In this document: piece after piece, positions 43,401-53,448 of the stretch
Position numbering within the stretch: the stretch's first letter is position 1
How the letters are laid out: every line of letters begins with the position of its first letter
DNA from: Candidatus Thiodiazotropha endoloripes
GTDB taxonomy: Bacteria > Pseudomonadota > Gammaproteobacteria > Chromatiales > Chromatiaceae
Direction of reading: 5' to 3'
Assembly (NCBI GenBank): GCA_001709035.1
Contig: LVKA01000023.1
Location: forward strand, 1-64,000
Length of the DNA stretch: 64,000 bases
Notes under the pieces: model-generated
What the model saw: only the letters and a program-made list of their open reading frames with translations
Told to the model about the DNA's origin: nothing
Database searches by the model: none
Translations under genes and position numbers: made by a program

Positions 43401-44588
43401 TTAGCCTTTAAGCACGCCTTCGATGCGATCCAGCGCCTGTTCCAGCTTATCCTTGCTGGTGGCGATGGAGATACGCACATGGCCGGCAAGACCGAAGGCG
43501 GTTCCGGGCACCAGGGCGACCCCAGCCTCTGAAATCAGGTACTCGGAGAGTTCTAGGTCATTGCTTACCCCATCGATGCCGGCCAGGGCCTCTTCGACTT
43601 TAGGAAAACAGTAGAAGGTGCCGTCACTGGGCAGGCAGTCGATGCCAGCCATGCTGTTGAGCCGTTCTACCACATAGTCGTGACGCTCCTTGAAAGCGGT
43701 CAGCATCTCGGCGATGCAGGCCTGAGGGCCCTCCAGCGCCGCCTGAGCCGCCACCTGCGAAATAGAAGTGGGGTTGGAGGTGCTTTGGGATTGAATCTTT
43801 TTCATCGCCTTGATGATCTCAGCCGGTCCACCCGCATAACCGATACGCCAGCCGGTCATGGAGTAGGCTTTGGATACGCCGTTGAGTACCAGGGTGCGAT
43901 CCTTCAGCTCCGGGCAGGCATTCAGAATGTTGACGAAGCTGTTGCCGGGCCAGAGGATATGCTCATACATATCATCGGTGGCGATGATGATGCGTGGATG
44001 CTCCTTGAGTACCTCACCCAGGGCGGCCAGCTCCTCTTTGGTGTAGGCCATGCCAGTAGGGTTGGAGGGGCTGTTGATCACAAACAGCTTGGTCTTGTCG
44101 GTGATGGCCGCGGCCAACTGCTGGGCGGTGATCTTGAAATTCTGCGCCGCACCGGCCGAGACCAGTACCGGAACACCACCGGCCAGGATCGACATGTCAG
44201 GATAGGATACCCAGTAAGGGGCCGGGATGATCACCTCATCACCCGGATCTAGAATCGCCTGGGCCAGGTTGTAAAAGCTCTGCTTGCCGCCGCAGGAGAC
44301 CAGAATCTGATCCATGGCGTACTCAAAGCCGTTGTCCCGCTGGAATTTGTCGATGATCGCCTGTTTCAGGCCTGGCGTGCCGTCCACGGCGGTATATTTG
44401 GTGAAGCCATCGTTGATCGCCTCAACAGCGGCCTTCTTGATATGGTCGGGGGTGTCGAAATCAGGTTCACCTGCGCCCAGTCCAATGACATCCTTGCCGG
44501 CGGCGCGCATCTCCGCTGCACGGGCGGTGACTGCTAGAGTCGGTGAGGGTTTAACGGCTTTTACGCGGCTTGAAAGTTGTGAATTCAT
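43401..44588 (-). CDS. aspC: Aspartate aminotransferase (class I, PLP-dependent)
   Basis: 395 residues from MNSQLSSRV (44588). Family marks are GLGAGEPDFDTPDHI (about 38-52), SPSNPTGMAYTKEEL (about 177-191), and the PLP lysine in NGVSKAYSMTGWRIGYAGG (about 235-253). Ligand Arg near the C-terminus is in GHVRISIATSKD. It transfers amino groups between aspartate and 2-oxoglutarate. The frame extends 11 codons upstream without a ribosome site. Divergent from uvrB. The symbol denotes the family; the aspC/aatA distinction is not resolved here. Confidence 0.88.
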   Translation of the reverse strand: MNSQLSSRVKAVKPSPTLAVTARAAEMRAAGKDVIGLGAGEPDFDTPDHIKKAAVEAINDGFTKYTAVDGTPGLKQAIIDKFQRDNGFEYAMDQILVSCGGKQSFYNLAQAILDPGDEVIIPAPYWVSYPDMSILAGGVPVLVSAGAAQNFKITAQQLAAAITDKTKLFVINSPSNPTGMAYTKEELAALGEVLKEHPRIIIATDDMYEHILWPGNSFVNILNACPELKDRTLVLNGVSKAYSMTGWRIGYAGGPAEIIKAMKKIQSQSTSNPTSISQVAAQAALEGPQACIAEMLTAFKERHDYVVERLNSMAGIDCLPSDGTFYCFPKVEEALAGIDGVSNDLELSEYLISEAGVALVPGTAFGLAGHVRISIATSKDKLEQALDRIEGVLKG

Positions 44589-44751
44589 GGCGGTTATTGA
44601 TCCCAGCTGCTCAAACATCAACCCAATGGGTGACCATTGGATTTGTTAATGAAGGACATCCATTATGCCCTCAACCCGGTCGATCAAGGTAATATGATTT
44701 CGATGTCCGGATGCCATAATAGCCAATTAATTGACGATGAAGAATCCCTAA

Positions 44752-46758
44752 ATGAGTAAAGCGTTTAAATTAAGCTCAAAATTCTCGCCCTCAGGGGACC
44801 AGCCTGCGGCGATCGAACAGTTGGTGGAGGGGCTGGGAGACGGTGAAGCCGCGATGACCCTGCTGGGTGTGACCGGCTCGGGGAAGACCTTCAGCGTTGC
44901 CAATGTGATTCAGCAGGTGCAGCGACCGACCCTGGTATTGGCACCCAACAAGACACTGGCGGCCCAGCTGTATGGCGAGTTCAAGGAGTTCTTTCCCGAT
45001 AACTCGGTGGAGTATTTTGTCTCCTACTACGACTACTATCAGCCGGAGGCCTATGTCCCGGCCTCCGATACCTTCATCGAGAAGGATGCCTCGATCAACG
45101 ACCATATCGAGCAGATGCGATTATCGGCAACCAAGGCGCTGCTGGAGCGGGAGGACACCATCATCGTCGCCACGGTCTCATCAATCTATGGTCTTGGTGA
45201 CCCTCGCTCCTATCTGGGTATGATGCTGCATCTGAGTCGTGGTGAGCTGATTGATCAGCGGGCCATTCTGCGGCGCCTGGCCGAACTGCAGTACAAGCGC
45301 AATGATGTGGAACTGCATCGGGCAACCTTCCGGGTCAGAGGGGAGGTGATCGATATTTACCCGGCGGAATCTGATGCCGAAGCGGTTCGGGTTGAGTTGT
45401 TCGATGACGAGATCGAGCAGATCTCGGTATTCGATCCCCTGACCGGTGAGGTGTTGCGCAAGGTGCCACGCTATTCGATCTTTCCCAAGAGCCACTATGT
45501 CACCCCCAGGGAGACCTTGTTGGAGGCGGTGGATCAGATCAAGGTTGAACTGAAAGAGCGGCTGACCCAGCTTGAGTCGGCGCACAAACTGGTGGAAGCC
45601 CAGCGCCTGGGACAGCGTACCCGATTCGATATTGAAATGATCACCGAGCTTGGTTACTGCTCGGGGATCGAAAACTACTCCCGTTATCTGTCCGGCCGGT
45701 CGGCCGGTGAGCCACCACCAACCCTGTTCGACTACCTGCCCGATAACTCACTGCTGGTGGTGGATGAGAGTCATGTCACCATCCCGCAACTCGGTGGGAT
45801 GTTCCGTGGCGACCGCTCGCGCAAGGAGACCCTGGTGGAGTACGGCTTTCGGCTGCCGTCCGCCTTGGACAATCGCCCCTTGAAGTTCGAGGAGTTCGAG
45901 CACCGCGCGCCGCAGACCATCTATGTCAGCGCCACACCCAGGGAGTATGAGATCAACCGCTCCGGCGCCATCATCGAACAGGTGGTCAGACCGACAGGGC
46001 TGGTCGATCCGGAAGTCGAGGTGCGTCCGGCCAGCAGTCAGGTGGATGATCTGTTGTCCGAGATACGGCTGCGGGTTGCGCAAAAGGAGCGGGTGCTGGT
46101 GACCACACTGACCAAGCGCATGGCGGAGGATCTGACCGACTACCTGGGGGATCATGATGTACGGGTGCGCTATCTGCACTCCGACATCGACACCGTGGAA
46201 CGGGTGGAGATCATTCGTGATCTGCGTTTGGGTGAGTTCGATGTGCTGGTGGGCATCAACCTGCTGCGGGAGGGGCTGGATATGCCGGAGGTCTCGCTGG
46301 TGGCGATACTGGATGCGGACAAGGAGGGCTTTTTACGCTCCGAAGGTTCTCTGATCCAGACCATCGGCAGGGCGGCCCGTAATGCCAATGGCAAAGCGAT
46401 TCTCTATGCCGACCAGGTGACAGGTTCCATGCGTCGGGCAATCGATGAGACGGAGCGGCGCCGTGCCAAACAGCAGCAGTATAACGAGGCCAACGGCATT
46501 ACCCCGCAGACCATCCTTAAATCCATTGCCGATATCATGGAGGGTGCCTATCCCGGCGCACAGATGAACGCCAAAGGCTATGCGAAAGTGGCGGATCAGG
46601 AGGCGGAGTATGCCCAGCTGAGCCCCAAACAGATGGCGAAACGGGTGCAGCAGCTGGAGGAACAGATGTACCGGCATGCCCAGGATCTTGAGTTTGAAGA
46701 GGCGGCCAGAATCCGGGATCAGATCAAGAATCTTCAGCAAAAAGGGCTGATTGCCTGA
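44752..46758 (+). CDS. uvrB: Excinuclease ABC subunit B
   Basis: 668 residues, the usual UvrB length. Walker [10 protein letters not shown] near 39-47, the β-hairpin [12 protein letters not shown] (about 92-103), the [14 protein letters not shown] box (about 338-351), helicase motifs V/VI ([19 protein letters not shown]) and the C-terminal UVR domain ([16 protein letters not shown]) that contacts UvrC are all present. It performs damage verification in nucleotide excision repair. I see no clear LexA box in the 164-base gap to aspC. Confidence 0.97.
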   Translation: MSKAFKLSSKFSPSGDQPAAIEQLVEGLGDGEAAMTLLGVTGSGKTFSVANVIQQVQRPTLVLAPNKTLAAQLYGEFKEFFPDNSVEYFVSYYDYYQPEAYVPASDTFIEKDASINDHIEQMRLSATKALLEREDTIIVATVSSIYGLGDPRSYLGMMLHLSRGELIDQRAILRRLAELQYKRNDVELHRATFRVRGEVIDIYPAESDAEAVRVELFDDEIEQISVFDPLTGEVLRKVPRYSIFPKSHYVTPRETLLEAVDQIKVELKERLTQLESAHKLVEAQRLGQRTRFDIEMITELGYCSGIENYSRYLSGRSAGEPPPTLFDYLPDNSLLVVDESHVTIPQLGGMFRGDRSRKETLVEYGFRLPSALDNRPLKFEEFEHRAPQTIYVSATPREYEINRSGAIIEQVVRPTGLVDPEVEVRPASSQVDDLLSEIRLRVAQKERVLVTTLTKRMAEDLTDYLGDHDVRVRYLHSDIDTVERVEIIRDLRLGEFDVLVGINLLREGLDMPEVSLVAILDADKEGFLRSEGSLIQTIGRAARNANGKAILYADQVTGSMRRAIDETERRRAKQQQYNEANGITPQTILKSIADIMEGAYPGAQMNAKGYAKVADQEAEYAQLSPKQMAKRVQQLEEQMYRHAQDLEFEEAARIRDQIKNLQQKGLIA

Positions 46759-47009
46759 TAACTAGCGCTCCGGGTGTGGACCTCTGATGGCTGTTCAGCC
46801 GATACCCTAATGCATCGATGACTGAGGTGAAAATGCATTTCTCAAGGGTAATTGGTGTGGTACGCCTATACAGGATGTCGAAAAAAATAATACTTACAAT
46901 TGATATATTTTTTGTAGATAGTTTGCGAAAGCCTTTAAAAATTCAGGTGTTATTCTAGAATAGAATGAATCTAAACTAGATTTAGCACTGGCGTAACCCA
47001 AGGTCGACA

Positions 47010-47663
47010 ATGGCAGATATTGAGGCAATGCTCCACGATATAGAGGCGGAGGCGAACTACGCATGTCGCATGACTGGCCGTAGTACCCTCAACGATCATG
47101 TTCTCGATGCGATGAGCCGGGTGCCCCGGCAGCGTTTCGTCCGAAAGAACTTCCGCCCTCATGCCTATGACAACAGTCCTTTGCCGATCGGCAAGGGGCA
47201 GACAATCTCCCAACCCTTTATCGTTGCCCTGATGACCGATCTGGTTTCCCCCAAAAGGGATGACAAGGTATTGGAAGTGGGCACCGGTTCCGGTTACCAG
47301 ACCGCCGTACTGGCCGAGATGGTCGATCGACTCTATACCATCGAGATTATTCCAAAGCTGGCTGAGCGATCCCAGCGACTGTTGGAGAAGCAGGGATACA
47401 ACAATATCGATTATCGAGTTGGCAACGGCTATTTCGGTTGGCCGGAAGAGGCGCCTTTCGATGCCATTATGGTGACAGCGGCCGCGGAAGAGATTCCCCA
47501 GCCACTGATTGATCAGCTGGCTCCGGGCGGCCGCCTGGTATTGCCGGTCGGCAAGCGCCACTACACCCAGGATCTGATGCTACTGCAAAAAGATCATTCA
47601 GGGGAGGTCCATACTTCAAACCTGCTTCCGGTCTCTTTTGTACCCTTGACCGGCGAGCGTTAG
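47010..47663 (+). CDS. pcm: Protein-L-isoaspartate O-methyltransferase
   Basis: 217 residues. The family segments are RVPRQRFV, GKGQTISQPFIVALMTDL and the SAM-binding motif VLEVGTGSGYQTAVL (about 88-102), then a PIGKRHYTQDL-like C-terminal part. It repairs isoaspartyl residues in damaged proteins using SAM. Monocistronic here, preceded by a 251-base gap and followed by tRNA-Val. Confidence 0.93.
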   Translation: MADIEAMLHDIEAEANYACRMTGRSTLNDHVLDAMSRVPRQRFVRKNFRPHAYDNSPLPIGKGQTISQPFIVALMTDLVSPKRDDKVLEVGTGSGYQTAVLAEMVDRLYTIEIIPKLAERSQRLLEKQGYNNIDYRVGNGYFGWPEEAPFDAIMVTAAAEEIPQPLIDQLAPGGRLVLPVGKRHYTQDLMLLQKDHSGEVHTSNLLPVSFVPLTGER

Positions 47664-47735
47664 TCAGGTCTCGATTGAGTTGTTGTGTTGAGGCTTGCAA
47701 TCTCCATATGGCTGCCTGTATGATTCGCCTCTTTC

Positions 47736-47812
<77 letters not shown>

Positions 47813-47820
47813 AATCTTAA

Positions 47821-47858
47821 AAAGGCGCCCAGATTCAGTTCTGGGCGCCTTTTTCTTT
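47821..47858 (+). terminator. Rho-independent terminator of tRNA-Val
   Basis: AAGGCGCCCAGA / TCTGGGCGCCTT, a 12-bp GC-rich stem with a 6-base loop, then TTTTTCTTT. Confidence 0.9.
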
Positions 47859-48173
47859 GGAGCCTGAGACCATCATTGATGGAGTCAACAACCGGCCTCC
47901 TTACCCATTCTTTTCCAAGGCTAATTCAAATAAACCTTTTCGCTGGGCCTGGTTGTGGAGGCTCTGCTTCTTTCTAATGTACACCATACTGCTTTGGGCT
48001 GATGTGTGTCATCTTATCGCTTTTCCAGGCTGCCTGCCTCGATACGTCGGCTAAACCACTTCGTATGTCTTTGTAGTCATTTGATTACTTATTTAGAAAT
48101 TAAAACCCTACTGAATGTCGATTTATTTTACACAGGTTTCAATTAGTGTGACGTAAGTCGTTGATTCTTAGTG

Positions 48174-48190
48174 TTGGCACAGGAAGTGCA
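48174..48190 (+). promoter_or_regulatory. σ54 promoter of the PEP-CTERM gene
   Basis: TTGGCACAGGAAGTGCA matches the -24/-12 σ54 consensus: GG (48176-48177) and GC (48188-48189) are exactly 12 bases apart, and only one T of the -12 TTGC is changed. It lies about 57 bases before the start codon, giving a short leader. The 47859-48173 stretch upstream holds no gene; activator sites are expected there but I cannot name them. PEP-CTERM genes are known to be controlled by the PrsK/PrsR system with σ54 in other proteobacteria. Confidence 0.75.
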
Positions 48191-48246
48191 TGTAGTTGTG
48201 CAACAGGGTTATTACCCTTCATTAGTTATAAAGCTTGGGAGCTATC

Positions 48247-48888
48247 ATGAAGAAGATGTTTGGTTTGTTTTTAGCTGCATGTCTCGGCATTTCGACAAAT
48301 GCCAGTGCACTCATTATTGACAATGGTTCATACACCACCGTCAACGATCTGGACTGGTTGGATCTTACCTTCACTGAGAACCGGACGGTTGAGCAGGCGC
48401 TGCTGGAAAATCCTGACTACACACTCGCCACAGTAAGTGAGTTCTGGTCCATGTGGACTGAGTTCGATACTGCCGGCGATGACGTACTGTTCGGTGAAAC
48501 CGCTGATGCTGTCTCCACAAACGGTAATACCGAGATTTTCACCGCCACCGGCTCCAGCTGGTATAACAACCCGTTCTTCTTTCTCTTCGGTATCACCTAT
48601 GATCAAGTTGCTGGTACTACCAACTTTCGTGGTAGCTTAGGCTTTGTTGATGATGAAGAGGGTGGTTATTCCCTCGCCGGTCTGCTGGTCGTTGACGGCA
48701 GCGTAAACGATAGTGCCTATATCAGTGACATGTTCTACAATCCGAACGAAGTGGACGATGATTTCGGCAGCTTCCTGGTCAGAGCTCATGAACCGGTATC
48801 CAGTGTGCCAGAGCCTTCAGCACTGTTGTTGCTGAGCACTGGGCTGATCGGTTTCGGTATCATGCGCAGACGTAAAGCCAAAAGCTAA
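48247..48888 (+). CDS. PEP-CTERM sorting domain protein
   Basis: 213 residues from the ATG following GGGAG (48247). A signal peptide (MKKMFGLFLAACLGISTNASA) precedes a β-rich domain containing DLDWLDLTFT and FRGSLGFVDDEEGGYSLAG. The C-terminus has the PEP-CTERM tripartite signal: VPEP, a hydrophobic LLLLSTGLIGFG stretch and an RRRK tail. An exosortase is expected to process it and release it to the cell surface or extracellular matrix. A σ54-type promoter lies directly upstream and a terminator directly downstream, so it is a single-gene unit. Confidence 0.92.
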   Translation: MKKMFGLFLAACLGISTNASALIIDNGSYTTVNDLDWLDLTFTENRTVEQALLENPDYTLATVSEFWSMWTEFDTAGDDVLFGETADAVSTNGNTEIFTATGSSWYNNPFFFLFGITYDQVAGTTNFRGSLGFVDDEEGGYSLAGLLVVDGSVNDSAYISDMFYNPNEVDDDFGSFLVRAHEPVSSVPEPSALLLLSTGLIGFGIMRRRKAKS

Positions 48889-48910
48889 AACATCTGAGCA
48901 ACCCATGCTG

Positions 48911-48944
48911 AAAAAGCACTCAGGATCATCCTGAGTGCTTTTTT
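48911..48944 (+). terminator. Rho-independent terminator after the PEP-CTERM gene
   Basis: AAAAAGCACTCAGGAT / ATCCTGAGTGCTTTTTT, an almost perfect long stem with T6. It is bidirectional and may also end the convergent subtilase transcript. Confidence 0.9.
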
Positions 48945-48974
48945 CATTTTCAGCCGAATGTTTGCCGCGAAATC

Positions 48975-51032
48975 TCAGGGAAAGCTGATTCTCCAGAAAT
49001 CGATATAACCTCTCCCTCGGTTGCCCAGATCCTTGACCTGCAGAGTCCATTCCCCTTCAGAAGGCTGTTTAGCCAGCTCAAGATGATAGGTTTCAAACAG
49101 ATCCACCCCAACGCCACCGAATCCCTTCAGGTTGTGTTTTACGCCGCTTGGATCGATCAGAGTGACTGAGACCTCCCGGATCGATTGATGGATGATTCCG
49201 ATTTCGACCTGGACGCTTCCCGAAGTACCGACCCGATCCACTTGGATCGGACTCAGAGCACCGCTCAGACTCGATTGCGGGATCTCATAATCCTCACTGT
49301 TTTCAAACTTCTCGCTACCACCAGGCTGAGGCTCATCCATAAGATAGTCGGCAACAAGAGTGAGGTCTGAGAAGGCACTATAACCGTGGAGCATCACATA
49401 GTATCTGCCTGCCGGGACGGGTCGGATGATGCACTCCTCGTCATTGCCATACAGATATGGACGGCAGTCGAACAAATCCAGATCGGGTTTGCCTGCACTC
49501 CGTACATAGAGGTCAGCATCGCCGCTGCCGGCAAAACTACGTACACTCAGACTGATGGCGTCGGGCGGTACATCAATGGCGAAAAACTGTTGGCTCATCA
49601 GCTCACCATTCAGCCCGGTTTCCGCCACACCATCATGAAGTATCGTTACCCCGGGTTCGGTGCTGGTCAGCATCTCCACAGCGGCATGGGCATCAAGAAT
49701 ACCGCTTCCGCAACCTGTGCACGCACTTGGAAATGGGCGAGTACTGCGGATCAGGATGTTAGCCACTTTATCCGGTGTTATCCCGGGATCAATGCCGTAG
49801 AGCAGGGCAGCCACGCCGCTCACATGCGGGGTGGACATGCTTGTGCCACTCATCAATCGATAGCTTTCGCTGCCAGGACCGATGACGCCATCGTTATGGG
49901 TCGACAGAATACGGGTGCCTGGCGCAGCCAAGTCGACTGAAGCGCCAAAATTGGAAAAGCTGGCGAGCTCACCGGCATCGTTGGTTGCGGCTACAGTAAT
50001 CACCCCAGGACAGTTGGCCGGGGCGAATCCAGAACTCTCTTCACCATTGTTCCCTGCCGCAACGACGATGGTGGCTCCCCTATGTCGTGCAATGTCGATG
50101 GCTGCCAACGCGGTTTCCGGGCAGCTGTCCGATCGCCCACCCAGACTCAGGTTGATGACTTGCGCCGGATTGGCATTGACCGGCGCACCAGCCACCTCCG
50201 CCCCCGCTGCCCAGACAATCCCATCGGTGATGTCCGACAGATAACCACCACAGCGACCCAGTACTCTCACCGGGACGACCTCGGCCCGATAGGCGACGCC
50301 GGCAACCCCAAGCGCATTATTGGTGACCGCGCTGACCGTCCCGGCAACATGGGTACCGTGCCAGTCACTGATGTACTCATTGCAACTTGGGGCATAGGTG
50401 CCGGGATCGGTGGCATCCCCATCACGGCCGTCACCATCGTTGGCAGCAAACCCATCGCTCACCATGTCATAGCCGGCCAACAGATTGGCATTCAGATCGG
50501 AGTGAGGCTGGTAACCACTGTCGATTACCGCCACCACGGTGGTTTCACCCTGGGCTAAATCCCAGGCAAGCGGTAGATTGATTCCACCAGCCTGTTGGAA
50601 GTAGTGCCATTGTTCACCGTATCTCGGATCATTCGGGGTGAGTTGCGGGGTCATGATCAGATCCGCTTCGGCATATTCGATATGCGGTTGCCGGGCTATG
50701 TCGTCAGTCAATGTCCACATAGCTTCAAGCGTAATCTGTCGATTGAGTTGGATAACATGGGCGCCGCTGAATGTCTCTCTGACAACGCTTGATGAAGCAC
50801 CGGTAAAGGCCTCTATCAGAGTGGTTAGATACTCTGGATCGCCATCCTTTCCGGCTGTCGATTTGAATTTGATGATCAGTCTGTCGGTAGTGTTGTTGGA
50901 GGTTGGATTATTTGTTGATGGGTCAAGTGCGGGATTAAAGAGTTGTCCTGACTGTGATTGGGAGGAGGCAAACAGAATTAATGCCAGTAGACTGACTTGA
51001 CGGATCAAGATAAACAATCTTCTTCTTTTCAT
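48975..51032 (-). CDS. Secreted subtilisin-like serine protease with PPC and P domains
   Basis: 685 residues. A signal peptide (first 25 or so) and an I9-like propeptide (about 50-130) precede the S8 catalytic domain: Asp171 (AVIDSGYQ), His225 (DWHGTHVAG), oxyanion Asn328 (AAGNNG) and Ser398 (MSGTSMSTPH). After it comes a PPC-type β domain (about 480-570) and a C-terminal P/homoB domain (about 590-685, SVTLIDPSGVKHNL, EWTLQVKDLGNR). It is an exported protease, maturing by propeptide removal. It is convergent with the PEP-CTERM gene. Confidence 0.92.
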   Translation of the reverse strand: MKRRRLFILIRQVSLLALILFASSQSQSGQLFNPALDPSTNNPTSNNTTDRLIIKFKSTAGKDGDPEYLTTLIEAFTGASSSVVRETFSGAHVIQLNRQITLEAMWTLTDDIARQPHIEYAEADLIMTPQLTPNDPRYGEQWHYFQQAGGINLPLAWDLAQGETTVVAVIDSGYQPHSDLNANLLAGYDMVSDGFAANDGDGRDGDATDPGTYAPSCNEYISDWHGTHVAGTVSAVTNNALGVAGVAYRAEVVPVRVLGRCGGYLSDITDGIVWAAGAEVAGAPVNANPAQVINLSLGGRSDSCPETALAAIDIARHRGATIVVAAGNNGEESSGFAPANCPGVITVAATNDAGELASFSNFGASVDLAAPGTRILSTHNDGVIGPGSESYRLMSGTSMSTPHVSGVAALLYGIDPGITPDKVANILIRSTRPFPSACTGCGSGILDAHAAVEMLTSTEPGVTILHDGVAETGLNGELMSQQFFAIDVPPDAISLSVRSFAGSGDADLYVRSAGKPDLDLFDCRPYLYGNDEECIIRPVPAGRYYVMLHGYSAFSDLTLVADYLMDEPQPGGSEKFENSEDYEIPQSSLSGALSPIQVDRVGTSGSVQVEIGIIHQSIREVSVTLIDPSGVKHNLKGFGGVGVDLFETYHLELAKQPSEGEWTLQVKDLGNRGRGYIDFWRISFP

Positions 51033-51961
51033 AAATACTCCATGTTTTCTGGTTCCATAATGTTATTCAAATACCACGATTTCGCTTTGGCTGAAAACAA
51101 GCGACAGTTCTCGATAGTTTAATGAAGCACGGAGAAGTGATGGGGGGGCAGGTTGCTAACAGAAAACGATAGTTTGGACACCACTGTGATGCAGACCCTC
51201 AATCGCGGATTAGGGCAACGGTGTGAAACTACTTCGATTGGTAAACCAAGCATCCATGACTTGTTCAGCGCTTCCTTGATAATGGATAGATCGTCGTAAA
51301 AAGTTAACGAACACCTTTCCTGTATCCAATTGCAAACTGTTTTATTTGGATTGGTTCAACTGAATAGTGAGAAAGCGGTTACAGTATACTGAACTCTCTT
51401 TTAGAGAGGTAGTAAATGTGTGATCGGAATATTAGTTTTTTGGAAATCAGTTAATCAGGTTATTAAATGATCATGGTTTATGATTGATCAGTATGTCTCT
51501 ATTTTCAGTTTACCGGTCAAAACTCGCCCATTAACTTAAGTCAGTAGGGTGTTAACGGATTACTTTTACTGACACGATTCAATTGACTATGACTATAGAC
51601 AAGGAGATCAACAACAGGACATTGCTTAATAAGCGCTCGTCAATCCGGCGAATGACGGAATCCACGGAACACGCTTCATACTCTGTATGTGTTGTGTGCT
51701 GGTATTTCCCAGGCACTGATCGGTAATTATTTTTTCCATAGTAGAGATTGTTATCACTGCTTATTGCCTGGACGACAGGTTTTGAATTATGTTTACTTTC
51801 AGCGATCCACAATTTCACTAATGCTGTTCAGAAAATAGGTCCTGTCGCCTTGATTTCGGTTAAGCCATTTGTCAACGGTCTCAGGTATAAGTCAGTTTCC
51901 AGTTGGATCGGTATTTCGTAACTTCAACCCCTTGCGTATCAGGCAGAGATCAACTGAATCA
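51033..51961. other. Intergenic region of about 0.9 kb
   Basis: AT-rich, between the subtilase start and the next plus-strand gene. A minus-strand frame at 51579-51818 would give 79 residues with no family, no ribosome site and unlikely composition; I do not call it. A small inverted repeat CTCTC-TTTTA-GAGAG lies near 51395-51410. No RNA gene recognised. Confidence 0.35.
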
Positions 51962-52297
51962 ATGAGTCGTCGAATCAAGCGTGAACAACAAACCATCGGT
52001 GCAATGATGGTGATCTACTGCCGGGATACACACGGTTCGGATGGCTCGCTCTGCGAGGCGTGTGAAAAACTCCTGGATTATGCGGAACGGCGGTTGGAGT
52101 CCTGCCCATTCGAAGATCAGAAACCGGCCTGCAATCACTGTACTGTCCACTGTTATTCGAAGCAGATGCGTACCCAAGTCCAGGATGTGATGCGCTATGC
52201 CGGCCCCAGGATGCTGCTGCGCCACCCACTGTTGAGTCTCTACCATCTGCTGGATAAATTTCGCAAAGTCCCTCAACTGCCCAAGGCTAAGAAATAG
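51962..52297 (+). CDS. Nitrous oxide-stimulated promoter family protein
   Basis: 111 residues from MSRRIKREQQTIGAMM, the recognisable start of this family; the frame is open 31 codons upstream, but that part is not conserved-looking. Family Cys/His pattern: MVIYCRDTHG, LCEACEKLLDYAERRLESCPF, then ACNHCTVHCY, likely a metal site. Named after a promoter in Pseudomonas stutzeri; the function is unknown. It stands alone. Confidence 0.85.
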   Translation: MSRRIKREQQTIGAMMVIYCRDTHGSDGSLCEACEKLLDYAERRLESCPFEDQKPACNHCTVHCYSKQMRTQVQDVMRYAGPRMLLRHPLLSLYHLLDKFRKVPQLPKAKK

Positions 52298-52631
52298 CCC
52301 CGATTCTTCTCGGATTCGACTCGCCCCGTCCGTCGGTGAGTCTCTCAAGTTCTGCTGAATCCGACACAAAATTTCATGAATCGGCTGCACTCTGCATACT
52401 ACAATTTCCCCTCGATCATGTTTCCGTAACAATTACCGGGCTAGAATGGGTTTTAAACCGGCTAGGATGAGTTAACGGGATAAGGTTTTGTAAGATTGCT
52501 GGTTCTCGCAGAGCATAGAGTGACTCAGGTACTGGTTTTCCTGGGTCCGGTGTTCGCCGGGATAACAAAACGGGATCCATGGGAAGAGCCAACAATCAGA
52601 GAATCGATCAATAATAAAAGAGGAGCGTGGC
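52298..52631. other. Intergenic region upstream of the sugar-metabolism operon
   Basis: 334 bases between the nitrous-oxide-stimulated family gene and the SDR gene. It must hold the operon promoter; I see no convincing -35/-10 pair or other gene. A GAGGAG ribosome site precedes the SDR start. Confidence 0.4.
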
Positions 52632-53447
52632 ATGAGTGGGCAACAGGCAGATCTGCTGAGCGGACAGCGGGCCATCGTCACCGGAGCCAATTCCGGTATC
52701 GGGGAAGCGGTAGCCAAGGGTTTGGCCGGGGCCGGTGCGAAGGTGGCGGTCAACTATGTGGTCAACGAGGCGGAAGCCCAGCGGGTGGTCAAGGAGATCG
52801 AAGAGCACGGCGGTGAGGCGATGGCGGTCTACGCCGATGTGAGTAACGAAGCGGATGTTGAGAGGATGTTCGAGCAGGTCATCGAGGCCTGGCAGAGTGT
52901 GGATATTCTGGTCAACAATGCAGGCATCCAGCGGGATGCGGCCTTTGTCGATATGCACCTCGATCAATGGAACAAGGTCATGGATGTCAATCTGACCGGC
53001 CAGTTTCTCTGTACCCGTGCCGCCGCCCGGGAGTTCCTGCGTCGCGGTGTGGATCAGAGCCTCTCCTGTGCGGCCGGTAAGGTGATCTGCATGTCGTCGG
53101 TCCATGAGGTGATTCCCTGGGCCGGTCATGTCAACTACGCGGCCTCCAAGGGTGGGGTGATGATGTTCATGCAGAGTGTAGCGCAGGAGCTGGCCCATCA
53201 GAAGATCCGGGTCAATGGGATTGCACCGGGAGCGATTAAAACACCGATCAATCGTTCTGCCTGGGAGAGGCCGGAGGCAGCCGCCTCGCTGTTGGAGCTG
53301 ATTCCCTATGAGCGTATCGGTGATCCGGAGGATATCGCCAAGGCAGCTGTCTGGCTCGCTTCGGATCAGTCCGACTATGTGACCGGCACAACCCTGTTCG
53401 TCGATGGCGGTATGACTCTCTACCCGGGATTCCGAGAGGGCGGTTGA
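52632..53447 (+). CDS. Short-chain dehydrogenase, glucose 1-dehydrogenase-like
   Basis: 271 residues. Classical SDR motifs: TGANSGIG (about 17-24), NNAG (about 96-99), catalytic Ser and the YAASKGG tetrad (Tyr about 172, Lys 176), and a C-terminal substrate region ending DGGMTLYPGF, as in glucose 1-dehydrogenases. The R-group at the cofactor pocket (NYVVNEAEA) suggests NAD(P) dual use. Followed after one base by the debranching enzyme gene, so it probably acts on sugars released by the two glycosidases (inference). Confidence 0.85.
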   Translation: MSGQQADLLSGQRAIVTGANSGIGEAVAKGLAGAGAKVAVNYVVNEAEAQRVVKEIEEHGGEAMAVYADVSNEADVERMFEQVIEAWQSVDILVNNAGIQRDAAFVDMHLDQWNKVMDVNLTGQFLCTRAAAREFLRRGVDQSLSCAAGKVICMSSVHEVIPWAGHVNYAASKGGVMMFMQSVAQELAHQKIRVNGIAPGAIKTPINRSAWERPEAAASLLELIPYERIGDPEDIAKAAVWLASDQSDYVTGTTLFVDGGMTLYPGFREGG

Positions 53448-53448
53448 T

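Noticed and set aside
51579-51818. Minus-strand ORF of 79 codons
   Set aside because: No family, no ribosome site, unlikely composition.
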